Shown piece after piece: positions 50,377 through 59,142 of a DNA stretch of 64,000 nucleotides (positions are counted from its first letter, which is position 1; the number at the start of each line of letters is the position of its first letter). The translations under genes were made by a program, and so were the position numbers. The stretch is taken from contig JAEXRW010000008.1 of the NCBI GenBank assembly GCA_023454175.1, positions 162,922 through 226,921 of the forward strand. The letters are read 5' to 3'. The notes beneath the pieces were generated by a model that was not told where the DNA came from, did not search any database, and was given only the letters and a program-made list of their open reading frames with translations. Source of the DNA: Bacillota bacterium. GTDB taxonomy: Bacteria; Bacillota; Clostridia; Christensenellales; JAEXRW01.

Positions 50377-50859
50377 ATGTACGTGGTATCCTGCTTCGAG
50401 CAGACGGTGAAATTGGAAACGGCCATTACAGCCATGGAGATGAAAGGAATACCGAAGAAAGATATCCTGGCCGTGCCGCTGGATAAGCGCAATGAAGACA
50501 GGATGCTCTTTGACCGGATCCATACTTCTGATAGCCTCAGCATGTTTGATGTGCCTACGATTCTGGCGGCGATATTCGCAGTGCTCGGCCTCATTTATGG
50601 GTTCCTCTTGCAATGGGGGCCCATAGCCTGGGCGCTGATCGGTACGATCTTCGGTTTCGGGTTTGGTTTGCTCATCAAGCTCATTACGACAAGGGCTCGC
50701 AGGGTCAGGCAGCAGGGCAAATCCCCTGAAGTGGTTCTGATTATATCTTGTGACTCCTCCCAGGTACAGATGGTGCAGGATACGCTTTGGGCATACTCTG
50801 CCCTGGGTGTAGCCAAACTGAGCCTGGGTGAGGATTATCCTGCACAGGTACAGCCTTAA
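50377..50859 (+). CDS. Small membrane protein, function unknown
   Basis: 160 residues from the ATG at 50377 with GGGGTGAT upstream. A ferredoxin-like soluble N-terminal segment (MYVVSCFEQTVKLETAITAMEMKG cut here to its pattern of beta-alpha) precedes two membrane helices (about 62-100) connected by a Gly-rich turn, then a beta-alpha segment (VVLIISCDSSQVQMVQDTLW). The pattern suggests two half-domains of one fold split by membrane helices. It is cotranscribed with the preceding gene. Confidence 0.65.
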   Translation: MYVVSCFEQTVKLETAITAMEMKGIPKKDILAVPLDKRNEDRMLFDRIHTSDSLSMFDVPTILAAIFAVLGLIYGFLLQWGPIAWALIGTIFGFGFGLLIKLITTRARRVRQQGKSPEVVLIISCDSSQVQMVQDTLWAYSALGVAKLSLGEDYPAQVQP

Positions 50860-50863
50860 TAAG

Positions 50864-51304
50864 TCAATCCGCTGCCTTCCTTGCCTGCCTTCTTCTCCGC
50901 AGGTGTTTGAATGGGTTCAGTCTGCGCAGTCTCCCGTTTCTTCTTGCCCTGCCGATAGTCTTCGTTGCGATCACATCCACCTTTGTCCCCGCCACGTCCC
51001 TGCATACCACCTCGCCGGTCGTGATGGGTGCCTTCACCTTCATCCGGTGCAGTTCGTGCAATACCTCCGGTACCTTGCCCTTTGGCACGGGGGATGCCGT
51101 CCGTACGGATAGCAGCGCATGCCCCGCCCTGCGCGTTTTCACGCTGGTCGTCACCATCCGCATGGGGTTGAGGATCTCGCTTTTCGCGTATTCCTTCCCC
51201 CGCATGCATCCGCTTCCTTGTACGTCAATAACTCCGTCCGTTATGGTAACGTGCATCCTGCATCCTTTCGGACATGCAATGCAGGTCAATTCAGTGCTTT
51301 CCAT
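50864..51304 (-). CDS. DUF1667 protein with CxxC motif, glp-operon partner
   Basis: 146 residues. The N-terminus CIACPKGCRMHV and GSGCMRGKEYAKSE provide four cysteines in the DUF1667 pattern, likely binding a metal or Fe-S cluster. The usual chain ends near residue 125; the tail is Arg-rich. DUF1667 genes typically follow the glycerol-3-phosphate dehydrogenase-like and FAD oxidoreductase genes found immediately upstream here, and the product probably joins that electron-transfer complex. Confidence 0.85.
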   Translation of the reverse strand: MESTELTCIACPKGCRMHVTITDGVIDVQGSGCMRGKEYAKSEILNPMRMVTTSVKTRRAGHALLSVRTASPVPKGKVPEVLHELHRMKVKAPITTGEVVCRDVAGTKVDVIATKTIGRARRNGRLRRLNPFKHLRRRRQARKAAD

Positions 51305-51305
51305 A

Positions 51306-52559
51306 TCATGCAGGCTCCTTCACAGTGATTCCAATGCTCCCCTGGATATCTTTCAGTAGTTCTGCCGGTATCGTCACATGTTCCATCTCCCCCGGCGTCA
51401 TGACCGCCTTCTTTTTCGTGAGCAATACCTTCTCGCCGGATGTGATCCGGAGTTCCGCAGGCGCCAGCTTGCCGCGCGTCCGGAAGAATATCTCGATATC
51501 ATGATCGGGGCAGCCTGCTATGCGCTGCGGCACGGTATACCGCACCCCTTCCCCTGCACGGACGGATAGGTAAGTATACGCAACGGTGGAACTGCCAGCT
51601 GAAAATAACGCAGCTGCCCTTCCCGCCGTCCCGCCTTCCGCGCTCACATGGTCCACCAGGTCGTGCACGTGCAGCACGTTCCCGCACGCAAATATGCCGG
51701 GGATGTTCGTCTGCCTGTTTTCATCTACGATAGGTCCCTGTGTGGCGGGGTCCATCTCCACCCCCGCCTCTTTGGAAAGCTCGTTTTCGGGTATCAGCCC
51801 CGCTGCGAGTAATAACGTGTCACAGGGGATATATTGTTCCGTGCCTGGAACCGGTCTTCGTTCGGCGTCCACTGCTGCGATGGTCACGCCCTCCACCCGT
51901 TCCTTCCCGTGGATGCGGATGACCGTATGGTTGAAAAGCAGCGGAATGTTGTTGTCGTCCAGGCACTGGACGATATTGCGCGAAAGCCCGCTGGACCATG
52001 GCAGGATCTCACATACCATGTGCACCTTCGCGCCCTCCCAGGTGAGCCGCCGTGCCATGATGAGGCCGATGTCCCCCGAGCCCAGGATGACGATGTCCTT
52101 TCCCGGCATCTCGCCTTCGATATTTACCAGGTACTGCGCCGTCCCCGCCGTGAAAATGCCGGCCGGCCTGGTCCCCGGGATGCCCAGCGCCCCGCGCGGC
52201 CGCTCCCTGCACCCCATCGCCAGTACGACAGCCCCCGCCTCAATCCGGAATAGCCCGGATTCGGGGTTTACTGCGGTGATCGTTCTCTCCGGTGTGATGT
52301 GTAATACCATTGTATCCGTGAGCACCCGGATGCCTGCCTTTGTGATGGCTTCCACGTCCCTTTGTGCATACTCCGGCCCCGTCAGTTCCTCCTGGAACCG
52401 GTGTACGCCGAATCCATTGTGGATGCACTGCTGCAGGATTCCGCCCAGGCTTTTGTCCCGCTCGACGAGCGTCACATCTTTTGCGCCCGCATCCTTTGCA
52501 GCCAGCGCCGCCGCCATGCCCGCAGGCCCGCCCCCGATCACCGCCACATCTGTACGCAT
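51306..52559 (-). CDS. NAD(P)/FAD-dependent oxidoreductase of a glp-like complex
   Basis: 417 residues from the ATG at 52559, which overlaps the previous stop (ATGA). FAD-binding VAVIGGGPAGMAAALAA and NAD-binding IVILGSGDIGLIMARRL dinucleotide folds are intact, with the C-terminal FAD motif GIFACGNVLHVHD. C-terminal part (about 330-417) is a small beta domain. It probably passes electrons between the flavoprotein dehydrogenase and the DUF1667 protein, as in anaerobic glycerol-3-phosphate oxidation modules. Confidence 0.88.
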   Translation of the reverse strand: MRTDVAVIGGGPAGMAAALAAKDAGAKDVTLVERDKSLGGILQQCIHNGFGVHRFQEELTGPEYAQRDVEAITKAGIRVLTDTMVLHITPERTITAVNPESGLFRIEAGAVVLAMGCRERPRGALGIPGTRPAGIFTAGTAQYLVNIEGEMPGKDIVILGSGDIGLIMARRLTWEGAKVHMVCEILPWSSGLSRNIVQCLDDNNIPLLFNHTVIRIHGKERVEGVTIAAVDAERRPVPGTEQYIPCDTLLLAAGLIPENELSKEAGVEMDPATQGPIVDENRQTNIPGIFACGNVLHVHDLVDHVSAEGGTAGRAAALFSAGSSTVAYTYLSVRAGEGVRYTVPQRIAGCPDHDIEIFFRTRGKLAPAELRITSGEKVLLTKKKAVMTPGEMEHVTIPAELLKDIQGSIGITVKEPA

Positions 52560-54031
52560 CAGCCTTCCCTCCTTCCATCCGCGCGTTTCCTGAATGCGTT
52601 TGGAGGGATGACATAAGAATCTTTTTCTTCCTTCAGGATATCTCGGAACGGGATGCCCGTCTCCCGGGCTATCACCTTCATCACCTTGTCCATGCAGAAA
52701 CCGCTCTGGCACCGCCCCATCCCCGCCCGCGTCCGCCGTTTGATGGCATCCAGGGTGGTGGCCGGGACCGGGCCGTGGATGGCCGCCACGATCTCGGCTT
52801 CGCTCACCATCTCGCACCTGCACAGGATCCGCCCATACAGCGGATTGGCTATGATGGCCCGGATCCGTTCTTCATCATCCATGTCGCGGAATGGTGTGCA
52901 TTCACGCCGGACGGGGTCGAAATCGGTCTTCTCCTCCATCTCCAGTCCGGCTTCTTGCAACAGTTGGGCGATATATTTGCCGGTGGCGGGGGCGGAGGTC
53001 AGTCCCGGCGAGCAGATGCCGCCCGCTGTGATCCACCCCTGTACCTTCTTGGATATCTCAATGCAAAAATCGTCCCTGTCCTTCATCACGGCGCGCAGTC
53101 CCGCATACCGCGTGATGGAGCCTCCGGGTCTGAGTCCGGGCGCCAGCTTTGCCATTGAGCGTTCGATGAGAAGTCCGCCTTCGTATGTCGTCTCCACGTC
53201 TTCCTTATCCTGAATATCCACCGCCGTGGGCCCCGCCAGCAGGTTCCCGTCCACCGTGGCCGTGAGCAGGATGCCCTTGCCCATGGGCGTGGGCGTCTGG
53301 AAGACCACATGTTTTACAGCATCCCCTGTCCCCTTCTCAAAGAGCAGGTACTCCCCCTTGCGCGGCGTGATGGAGAAGCTTTCCGCCCCCGCCAGCGCGT
53401 TGATCTCGTCCGCGTATACCCCCGCCGCGTTGACGATGTATCGTGCATGGAATGTCTTTCCGTTTTTTACGGTGATCTTGAATCCCTTTCGTGTTTTTTG
53501 GATGCGTGTGACTTCCGTGTTCAGCTGTAATCTCGCGCCGTTGTGGACGGCGTTCTCCGCCAGCGCCAGGGTCAGCTGGTACGGGCATACGATCCCCGCC
53601 GTGGGCGCGTATAATGCGTTCACCATACCTTTTTTCAGGTTCGGCTCCATCTGTTCGGCTGCCTCGCCGGTTATGATTTGGAGATCGGGCACGCCATTGT
53701 ACCCGCCCCGTTCATAGAGTTCCCGCACCTTTTCCGCGCCGTCCTCGTCGTAGGCCACTACGAGCGAGCCAATGCGGCGGAATTCCACGTCCAATTCCCT
53801 GCACAGTCCCTCCATCAGCACGTTCCCGGATACGTTCAGTTTCGCCATCAGGGAATCCTTCGGACTGTCGTATCCCGCGTGGACGATCCCGCTGTTGGCC
53901 CGTGAGGCGCCTGCCGCCACGTCGCTGCTCTTTTCCAGGATGACTGTTTTGAGCTTGTAACGAGCCAGTTCCCGCGCCGCTGCGCACCCCGTCACGCCCG
54001 CGCCGATGATCGCCGCATCGTACAAAAGCAT
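52559..54031 (-). CDS. Glycerol-3-phosphate dehydrogenase-like flavoprotein (GlpA family)
   Basis: 490 residues. It has the N-terminal FAD fold AAIIGAGVTGCAAARELARY, the DAO-type substrate domain (SRANSGIVHAGYDSPKDS) and a C-terminal BFD-like [2Fe-2S] domain (RCEMVSEAEIV, RCQSGFCM). It likely oxidises glycerol-3-phosphate to dihydroxyacetone phosphate. The ATG at 54031 is only 2 nt from GGAGG; TTG three codons later has better spacing. The leader carries a terminator hairpin, and glpP lies 2.5 kb upstream. Confidence 0.9.
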   Translation of the reverse strand: MLLYDAAIIGAGVTGCAAARELARYKLKTVILEKSSDVAAGASRANSGIVHAGYDSPKDSLMAKLNVSGNVLMEGLCRELDVEFRRIGSLVVAYDEDGAEKVRELYERGGYNGVPDLQIITGEAAEQMEPNLKKGMVNALYAPTAGIVCPYQLTLALAENAVHNGARLQLNTEVTRIQKTRKGFKITVKNGKTFHARYIVNAAGVYADEINALAGAESFSITPRKGEYLLFEKGTGDAVKHVVFQTPTPMGKGILLTATVDGNLLAGPTAVDIQDKEDVETTYEGGLLIERSMAKLAPGLRPGGSITRYAGLRAVMKDRDDFCIEISKKVQGWITAGGICSPGLTSAPATGKYIAQLLQEAGLEMEEKTDFDPVRRECTPFRDMDDEERIRAIIANPLYGRILCRCEMVSEAEIVAAIHGPVPATTLDAIKRRTRAGMGRCQSGFCMDKVMKVIARETGIPFRDILKEEKDSYVIPPNAFRKRADGRREG

Positions 54032-54040
54032 TTCCTCCCC

Positions 54041-54096
54041 GAAATAAAAAACCATGCGAAACATCAAGCCTTTTCATAGGCTGACTCGCATGGTTC
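54041..54096 (-). promoter_or_regulatory. Leader terminator of the glpA-like operon, probable GlpP target
   Basis: On the minus strand ACCATGCGA pairs with TCGCATGGT (9 bp) enclosing an inner AGCC/GGCT stem, followed directly by TTTTTTATTT and then the ribosome site. Placed between a strong promoter and the first gene it would stop transcription unless prevented. GlpP is the known antiterminator of such leaders in Bacillus. Confidence 0.8.
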
Positions 54097-54134
54097 TCAA
54101 AATCTCTACCATGTATGGATATTCTGCTGATTTC

Positions 54135-54163
54135 AGTATATGTTTTTTCCGGTATTATGTCAA
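54135..54163 (-). promoter_or_regulatory. Sigma-A promoter of the glpA-like operon
   Basis: TTGACA, a 17-nt spacer and TATACT on the minus strand, nearly consensus. It overlaps the 3' end of the upstream alpha/beta hydrolase gene. Confidence 0.82.
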
Positions 54164-55003
54164 ATCCGTTTGTCCGTTCAAGCCGATTCTCGTAAGGAAC
54201 ATACCGAAATACCCGTAGAATTCCTCCGGGTTGGATAACATCACATTATGGTCGGCGTTTGAAGCTTCGAATGCCATGCAGTTTGGGATCATCTCCTGCA
54301 TTTTCGCAAAGTCCTCGTCCTTCACTGCGCCGCTTCCCCTCGCCCGCACCAGCAGTGTCAGGCATTGGATGCGGGGCAGCAGGTGGAACCAGTCCTCGTC
54401 GTTTGCAGTATTTGCAGCCATCGCCTGCGCGCTGAAACGCATTTCAAATCCCGCTTCAGTCTCATACAGGCTGTTCATGAAGTATTCGTACGCCAGGTCG
54501 GTATCCATCTCTTTCCGGATGAAGTCCATCGCCTCGCGCCGTGTGGCAAAAGGCAGCGGCCAGTCCTTGGTCAACGGGTCTGTCCCGGGAAGCATTTCAG
54601 CCGGTTTTTCCGGTCCCCGTGCGGATTTATCCAGGATGGCCACCGCTTTGACCCGTTTAGGGTGCTGTGCGGCCAGGAATCCTGCTATCCTTCCCCCCAT
54701 CGAATGCCCCACCACGATGGCGGATTCGATCTGGAGGGAGTCCAGCAGTCCGATCATGTCTTCCGCCATTTCCTCGGCCGTGTACTTGGACGCCGGCCTT
54801 GAGCTCAGGCCGTGCCCCCGCTGGTCCGGCGCGATGATCCTGTACCGGTCCCCGTAGTGCCGGATGAAAGCGTCCCACGTCTCCGCCCGCCCCCACCGCC
54901 CGTGCAGGCACAGGATGGCGGGCTTTTCCGTTTTCGTATCCAGGTAAAAAAGGTCGATGTCCTTCAGCCTGGCCTTAGCCCTGTAGATCTTTACATTTTC
55001 CAT
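54155..55003 (-). CDS. Alpha/beta hydrolase
   Basis: 282 residues from the ATG at 55003, chosen for its GGGGGAG ribosome site. The oxyanion segment ILCLHGRWGRAETWD, nucleophile elbow GHSMGG and C-terminal His in NADHNVM are present, so the catalytic triad is probably complete. The cap and lid (about 140-215) are helical. No specific substrate can be named. It lies between a surface protein gene and the glp promoter. Confidence 0.85.
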   Translation of the reverse strand: MENVKIYRAKARLKDIDLFYLDTKTEKPAILCLHGRWGRAETWDAFIRHYGDRYRIIAPDQRGHGLSSRPASKYTAEEMAEDMIGLLDSLQIESAIVVGHSMGGRIAGFLAAQHPKRVKAVAILDKSARGPEKPAEMLPGTDPLTKDWPLPFATRREAMDFIRKEMDTDLAYEYFMNSLYETEAGFEMRFSAQAMAANTANDEDWFHLLPRIQCLTLLVRARGSGAVKDEDFAKMQEMIPNCMAFEASNADHNVMLSNPEEFYGYFGMFLTRIGLNGQTDLT

Positions 55004-55060
55004 GCGTGCTCCCCCCTGTACCATGGATTCTACCATATATTACTACCTGGTGCAGTCCCT

Positions 55061-56254
55061 TTATTTCTTTTCATCCTTTTTCCGGTAGAGCATGCGGTAG
55101 ATCGGAAATCGGTAGTCGTACCTCGGCCTGTTTTCCTCCCGTTTCCGCCTCATGAAAAAGACGATGAATAGGATCAGCAGCAGGAGTACCGTGAAGCCTG
55201 CGATGAAGTACAGGGTATCGGAGGACAGCAGATCTTTGATTGTCCTATTCACCGCCAGCGGCAGTTGTTCTTCGGCGATCTGCCGGGTTGCCTGCGGCGG
55301 CGCCGTTTCGGCCGGGGCTTTCTCCGTAAACAGTGCAGTGATGGTCATATCTTTTGTTATTTTTAATTGGGTGATGGCATTGCCCTCTGCGTTCTTGTAA
55401 CCCGCGAAGGTGTATCCTTCTTCCGGGGCGGATGCATCCTCCGGCAGGCGTATGACCGTACCGTAGCTGTATTCCCCCCTGATCCCCGTGACCCTGCCGT
55501 TCCCCTGTATGATTACGCTTACCGTGTATTCGATGGCGTCATAGTTTGCGGAGATGGTTATATCCTCCGTGACTTTGCTGAACTCGCTGTCCCATCCTTT
55601 GAAAGTATATCCTTCATCCGGCGTTACTTCGGGAGCCGTTGCTTTTCCGCCGTATTGCACCTGCTGCGAAAGTAGCGCAGGGGAAGTCTTTGCCAGGCTT
55701 CCGTGCGTTCCCGGGTCGAATGTCACCGTGATTGTTCTGAGCGTATACCGGGCCGTGATGGTCAAGTTGCCGGTCACACGGTCAAACTTCTTGTCCCATC
55801 CTGTGAAATCATACCCCTCATCCGCTATGATGCCGGGCGCCTTTGCGCCTTTGCCGTAGGTCACGGTTTGGGCGGCCTTGCTCCCCTTCGCTAATGCGCC
55901 GTGTTTGCCGGCGTTGAACCGCACGGTGAAGGTCTTGATCTTGTATTGTGCGGTGATGGTGGCGTCCGCTCTGATGTTGTCGTACGCCTTGTCCCACCCC
56001 GTAAAATTGTATGCCTTGTCCGCCTTCACCGTGGGCGCTGTGGCGTCCCTGCCGTGGGCCACGTCCTGGACGGACGGTGCGCCGCCTGGGTCGAAGCTCC
56101 CGTGCGCCCCCGGATCAAACGTCACCGTATAGTGCGGGACGGTTCGAAGCGCTATGGGCTGTGCTGTTACGCTGGTCGGTAATACGAGTAGCAGAATGGC
56201 AGCCAGTAATAAAGCGGCAGCCAATGCGCCAGTTCTTTTTCCCATCTGTTTCAT
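55061..56254 (-). CDS. Surface protein with InlB-type (Listeria-Bacteroides) repeats
   Basis: 397 residues. Signal peptide (1-31), three clear repeats with the pattern YTVTFDPGAHGSF...PTVKADKAYNFTGWDKAYDNI...ATITAQY (each about 70 residues) and a fourth, more divergent one (IEYTVSVIIQGNGRV), then a Pro/Ala linker, a membrane helix (about 350-372) and a basic tail MRRKREENRPRYDYR. This places the repeats outside the cell. The repeats are beta-grasp-like modules common in adhesins; a partner cannot be named. Confidence 0.85.
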   Translation of the reverse strand: MKQMGKRTGALAAALLLAAILLLVLPTSVTAQPIALRTVPHYTVTFDPGAHGSFDPGGAPSVQDVAHGRDATAPTVKADKAYNFTGWDKAYDNIRADATITAQYKIKTFTVRFNAGKHGALAKGSKAAQTVTYGKGAKAPGIIADEGYDFTGWDKKFDRVTGNLTITARYTLRTITVTFDPGTHGSLAKTSPALLSQQVQYGGKATAPEVTPDEGYTFKGWDSEFSKVTEDITISANYDAIEYTVSVIIQGNGRVTGIRGEYSYGTVIRLPEDASAPEEGYTFAGYKNAEGNAITQLKITKDMTITALFTEKAPAETAPPQATRQIAEEQLPLAVNRTIKDLLSSDTLYFIAGFTVLLLLILFIVFFMRRKREENRPRYDYRFPIYRMLYRKKDEKK

Positions 56255-56390
56255 TCTTTCATGTTTAGTAGATTCATCTATTTAGCCAAAAATAAAACAC
56301 TTCTGGACTTCTTCCGCCACGGTGGAGTTATCATGTCTATCTCGGTCATGTATGTTTTTGAGGTTGCCCATGGAATCCCAAATGGGGAAT

Positions 56391-56494
56391 TCCCCGCAGG
56401 GCTTTCCTAAACTCTCAACTCTTCGCTTTAAACTCTCAACTTAATAATGCCGAGGGTCATACCAAAATTCGTAATTCTTAATTGTTAATTATTG
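56391..56494 (-). repeat. 3'-end heptamer array with both hairpin modules (glpP 3' end)
   Basis: CCCCGCAGGG (56392-56401), then TCAACTC-like units with a gap (56412-56442), the module GCCGAGGGTC, ATACCAAAATT and ATTCGTA, ATTCTTA, ATTGTTA, ATTATTG units. The TAA stop (56478-56480) and the final Asn-Asn of glpP are in the array. Confidence 0.75.
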
Positions 56495-57059
56495 ATTCAG
56501 TCCACAGTTTTGTATTGGAGGTGGATACGGCCAGCGCCCCTGCCGATAGCGCAGCGAGGATCTCCTGCTTCTCCGTCACCATCCCGCCCGATATGATGGG
56601 CCTGTCCGACTTCTGCTTGAAAAACGTTATGGCCTTGGGCACGATCCCGGGCAGCAGTTCGATCAGGTCGGGCTTGGACTGGGTGATGAGCTGCAGCCCG
56701 CTCGCCAGCGAGGCCGAGTCCAGCATGAAGAGCCGCTGGATGGTGCAGAGCCCCTGCTCCTGCGCCGTCCGCACCAGGGAGGTCTGGGTGGTGATGATCC
56801 CGTCCGGCTTCCACTGCCCCGCGGCGTATTTGACGCCCGCGGCATCCCTCGCCAGCCCGTCCACCCGGTCGATGTGGATGAAAGCCTTCTTACCCTTTGC
56901 GTGCAGTTCCTCCACCATGCCCCCCATCGAGAGGATATCCCCGCCCATGATGAAAACGGCGAGCACACCTCCCAGCGCAGGATGGCGGACCGCCTCCATG
57001 TCCTTGAGCGTGGCGATGACGGGGTTCTTTTCCAGCAGTGTGATGATCGGATGCTTCAA
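56478..57059 (-). CDS. glpP: Glycerol uptake operon antiterminator GlpP
   Basis: 193 residues, full length. Family segments LEKNPVIATLKDMEAV, VFIMGGDI, KAFIHIDRVDGLARDAAGVKYAA, DGIITTQTSLVRTAQ, SKPDLIELLPGIVPKAI and PIISGGMVTEKQEI are conserved. GlpP binds glycerol-3-phosphate and prevents termination in glp leaders. A terminator-carrying leader lies in front of the glpA-like operon 2.4 kb downstream on the same strand. The C-terminal residues IINN come from a heptamer array. Confidence 0.93.
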   Translation of the reverse strand: MKHPIITLLEKNPVIATLKDMEAVRHPALGGVLAVFIMGGDILSMGGMVEELHAKGKKAFIHIDRVDGLARDAAGVKYAAGQWKPDGIITTQTSLVRTAQEQGLCTIQRLFMLDSASLASGLQLITQSKPDLIELLPGIVPKAITFFKQKSDRPIISGGMVTEKQEILAALSAGALAVSTSNTKLWTESIINN

Positions 57060-57092
57060 TCCATTACCCTCGCTTGACTATGATGATAAACA

Positions 57093-57153
57093 TCCCCTGC
57101 AGGGCAATATTAATTACGCCCGGAGGGCGGCCACAACTCTCAACTCTCAACTA
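57093..57153 (-). repeat. 3'-end heptamer array with both hairpin modules (first VOC gene 3' end)
   Basis: CCCCTGCAGGG, spacer CAATATTAATTA, CGCCCGGAGGGCG, then CCACAACTCTCAACTCTCAAC and the stop region at 57157. The order and spacer match the HD-GYP array. Confidence 0.75.
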
Positions 57154-57156
57154 GGT

Positions 57157-57540
57157 TTAATCGCCCTTGATCCCAAATGCGATCCACCGGCCGTCGACGT
57201 CCTCGATGATGAATTCCCGGTTGTTGTAGTCCGTCCTCGCCAGTTCCCGTACGATCTTCACGCCCGCCTTTTGGAATTCTGCCTGCAGTTCCTCCTGGTG
57301 CTGTGTGATGAAGTAGGCGTCCTCGTCGTACCCGTACAGCTCCCGGTTGGGGAAGACCCTTTCGGTGTTTGCTTTTGTCAGGATGATCTCCGTGGTGTCC
57401 CGGTACAGGCAGATGTGCGGCTCTTTCACGTCCAGGTACGGCACCGCCCGGAATCCCAGCTTGGCCGAGTAGAATTCCGCTGTCCGTTCTATGTCGGGCG
57501 TTGGGAATACGCAGTGGGATTCGATCAATAAACGTTCCAT
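57157..57540 (-). CDS. VOC (glyoxalase/bleomycin resistance-like) family protein, copy A
   Basis: 127 residues with two beta-alpha-beta-beta-beta modules: HCVFPTPDIERTAEFYSAKL and VKIVRELARTDYNNREFIIE. Likely metal ligands are the N-terminal His and a Glu near the C-terminus (FIIEDVDG). No substrate is predictable. A paralogue about half identical lies 90 bp away at 57631-58035, and both are followed by a heptamer array. Confidence 0.85.
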   Translation of the reverse strand: MERLLIESHCVFPTPDIERTAEFYSAKLGFRAVPYLDVKEPHICLYRDTTEIILTKANTERVFPNRELYGYDEDAYFITQHQEELQAEFQKAGVKIVRELARTDYNNREFIIEDVDGRWIAFGIKGD

Positions 57541-57597
57541 AAGAACCTCTCTACAGTATTCATCTTGCCTTGGTCAAGGTATCCACTCCCGCTGGAT

Positions 57598-57652
57598 CTC
57601 CCCCGCAGGGCTTACCGCAATTATTCATTATTAACTATTAATTATTAATTGT
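57598..57652 (-). repeat. 3'-end heptamer array with GCA-loop module (second VOC gene 3' end)
   Basis: CCCCCGCAGGG, CTTACCGCAATT, then ATTCATT, ATTAACT-like and ATTAATT units. The TAA stop (57631-57633) and last codons (IINS) of the VOC protein are inside the array. Confidence 0.75.
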
Positions 57653-58035
57653 TTTCCGTCTTCTTCGGGGCCAAAGCCGATCCACCGGCCGTCGGTGTCT
57701 TCGATCACGAATGCCCGGCTGTGGGTATCAGTCTTTGCCAGCAGCCTTGCGAATTTCACGCCAGCCGTGAGGTATTCCTTCTGCAGTTCCTCCAGGTCAT
57801 CGCACACGAAGTAGGCGTCATACCCGTATCCGTACAGTTCCCGGTTGGGCAAGACCCTTTCGGCATTGGCCTTGGTCAGGATGATCTCCGTGCTGTCCCG
57901 GTACAGGCAGATGTGCGGCTCCATTGCATCCAGGTATGCGGCAGCGCGGAACCCCAGCCTGGCCGAGTAGAATTCCGCTGTCCGATGGATGTCAGGCGTT
58001 GGGAATACGCAGTGCGATACCAGAAATCTCGCCAT
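57631..58035 (-). CDS. VOC (glyoxalase/bleomycin resistance-like) family protein, copy B
   Basis: 134 residues, paralogue of copy A: HCVFPTPDIHRTAEFYSARL, EPHICLYRDSTEIILTKANA and PNRELYGYGYDAYFVCDDLEELQ are nearly the same. The C-terminus KQLIINS is encoded by the downstream heptamer array. The tandem pair is best explained by local duplication. GGAGATCCCC precedes the ATG. Confidence 0.85.
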   Translation of the reverse strand: MARFLVSHCVFPTPDIHRTAEFYSARLGFRAAAYLDAMEPHICLYRDSTEIILTKANAERVLPNRELYGYGYDAYFVCDDLEELQKEYLTAGVKFARLLAKTDTHSRAFVIEDTDGRWIGFGPEEDGKQLIINS

Positions 58036-58241
58036 GGGGATCTCCTGATTTTATCTTTTGGTATCCTTTGGAGATTATACCACAACTCAAAAAGGGATGC
58101 CATAGATGCGTCCTGTCCGTGTCGGATATTGCGTATGCATTTTTATTGTACTGCCGTCCTGAATTGGATTGCTTAATGGAGTCCAAAAGGATATGATGTT
58201 ATTCGGATTCAGACACACAATATGTATTAGGGAGTGCGGCA

Positions 58242-59069
58242 ATGGAGAATTTCAAACTGGCAAACGGGGTTGATATCCCCTGCATCGGTTTTGGTACATG
58301 GCAGACCCCGGCGGGGAAAACGGCCGTAGATTCGGTCGTGTCCGCCATCGAATGCGGGTACACCAGCATCGATACGGCATCCGTGTACGGCAATGAGGAG
58401 AGCGTGGGGGTAGGCATACGCGAGTCGGGCAGAAAACGTTCCGAATTGTTCATCACCACCAAACTCTGGAATGCGGATCAGGGCTACGATTCGGCGCTTC
58501 GCGCCTTTGATGCCAGCATGAAAAGGCTTGGTCTGGATTATCTCGATTTATACCTCATCCACTGGCCCGGCAGGGACCGCTACATCCCCTCATGGAAAGC
58601 CTTTGTTCAGCTGTATCAGGATAAGCGCATCCGTGCCATCGGCGTCAGCAACTTCCTGGTGCACCACCTCGATACGCTTCTGGAGCAGACCGGTATGGTC
58701 CCGCTGGTCAACCAGATCGAATTGCATCCCTGCCTCGCCCAGGCGGAAACGGAGGCATATTGCATATCGAAGGGTATCCTTGTTGAAGCCTGGAGCCCGC
58801 TCATGAGCGGCGGCGCGGCCCTGAAGGATGCCGTGATTGCAAAGATTGCCGCGAAATATGGTAAAACGGCGGCCCAGGTCATATTGCGCTGGCATTACCA
58901 GTTGGGCAGGAGGAGCCTGCCGAAATCCGTCACGCCTTCCCGCATCAGGGAGAATATCGATATCTTTGATTTTTCCCTGGATGAAGCGGAAATGAAGTCC
59001 ATCTGCCTGCTCTCCGCCAACGATCAGCGGACGGGGCCCCATCCGGATACCTTCTTTATGGATTTCTGA
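58242..59069 (+). CDS. Aldo/keto reductase (AKR family)
   Basis: 275 residues of a TIM-barrel reductase. The tetrad is visible: D44 and Y49 (SIDTASVYGNEES), K74 (FITTKLWNADQ) and H107 (DLYLIHWPG). The NADPH site RRSLPKSVTPSRIRENIDIF lies near the C-terminus. It reduces aldehydes or ketones; the substrate is not predictable. GGGAGTGCGGCA precedes the start. It is the only plus-strand gene between 50.9 kb and the end of the window. Confidence 0.95.
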   Translation: MENFKLANGVDIPCIGFGTWQTPAGKTAVDSVVSAIECGYTSIDTASVYGNEESVGVGIRESGRKRSELFITTKLWNADQGYDSALRAFDASMKRLGLDYLDLYLIHWPGRDRYIPSWKAFVQLYQDKRIRAIGVSNFLVHHLDTLLEQTGMVPLVNQIELHPCLAQAETEAYCISKGILVEAWSPLMSGGAALKDAVIAKIAAKYGKTAAQVILRWHYQLGRRSLPKSVTPSRIRENIDIFDFSLDEAEMKSICLLSANDQRTGPHPDTFFMDF

Positions 59070-59090
59070 TGATTTTTTGAATTGGTAACA

Positions 59091-59127
59091 AAAAAGGCAT
59101 TTGCATTTTAGCAGATGCCTTTTTTGT
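59091..59127. terminator. Bidirectional terminator between the reductase and amidase genes
   Basis: AAAAAAGGCATTTGC and GCAGATGCCTTTTTT form a stem with A- and T-runs on both sides between the convergent genes. Confidence 0.9.
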
Positions 59128-59142
59128 TCTGATATGTGATTT

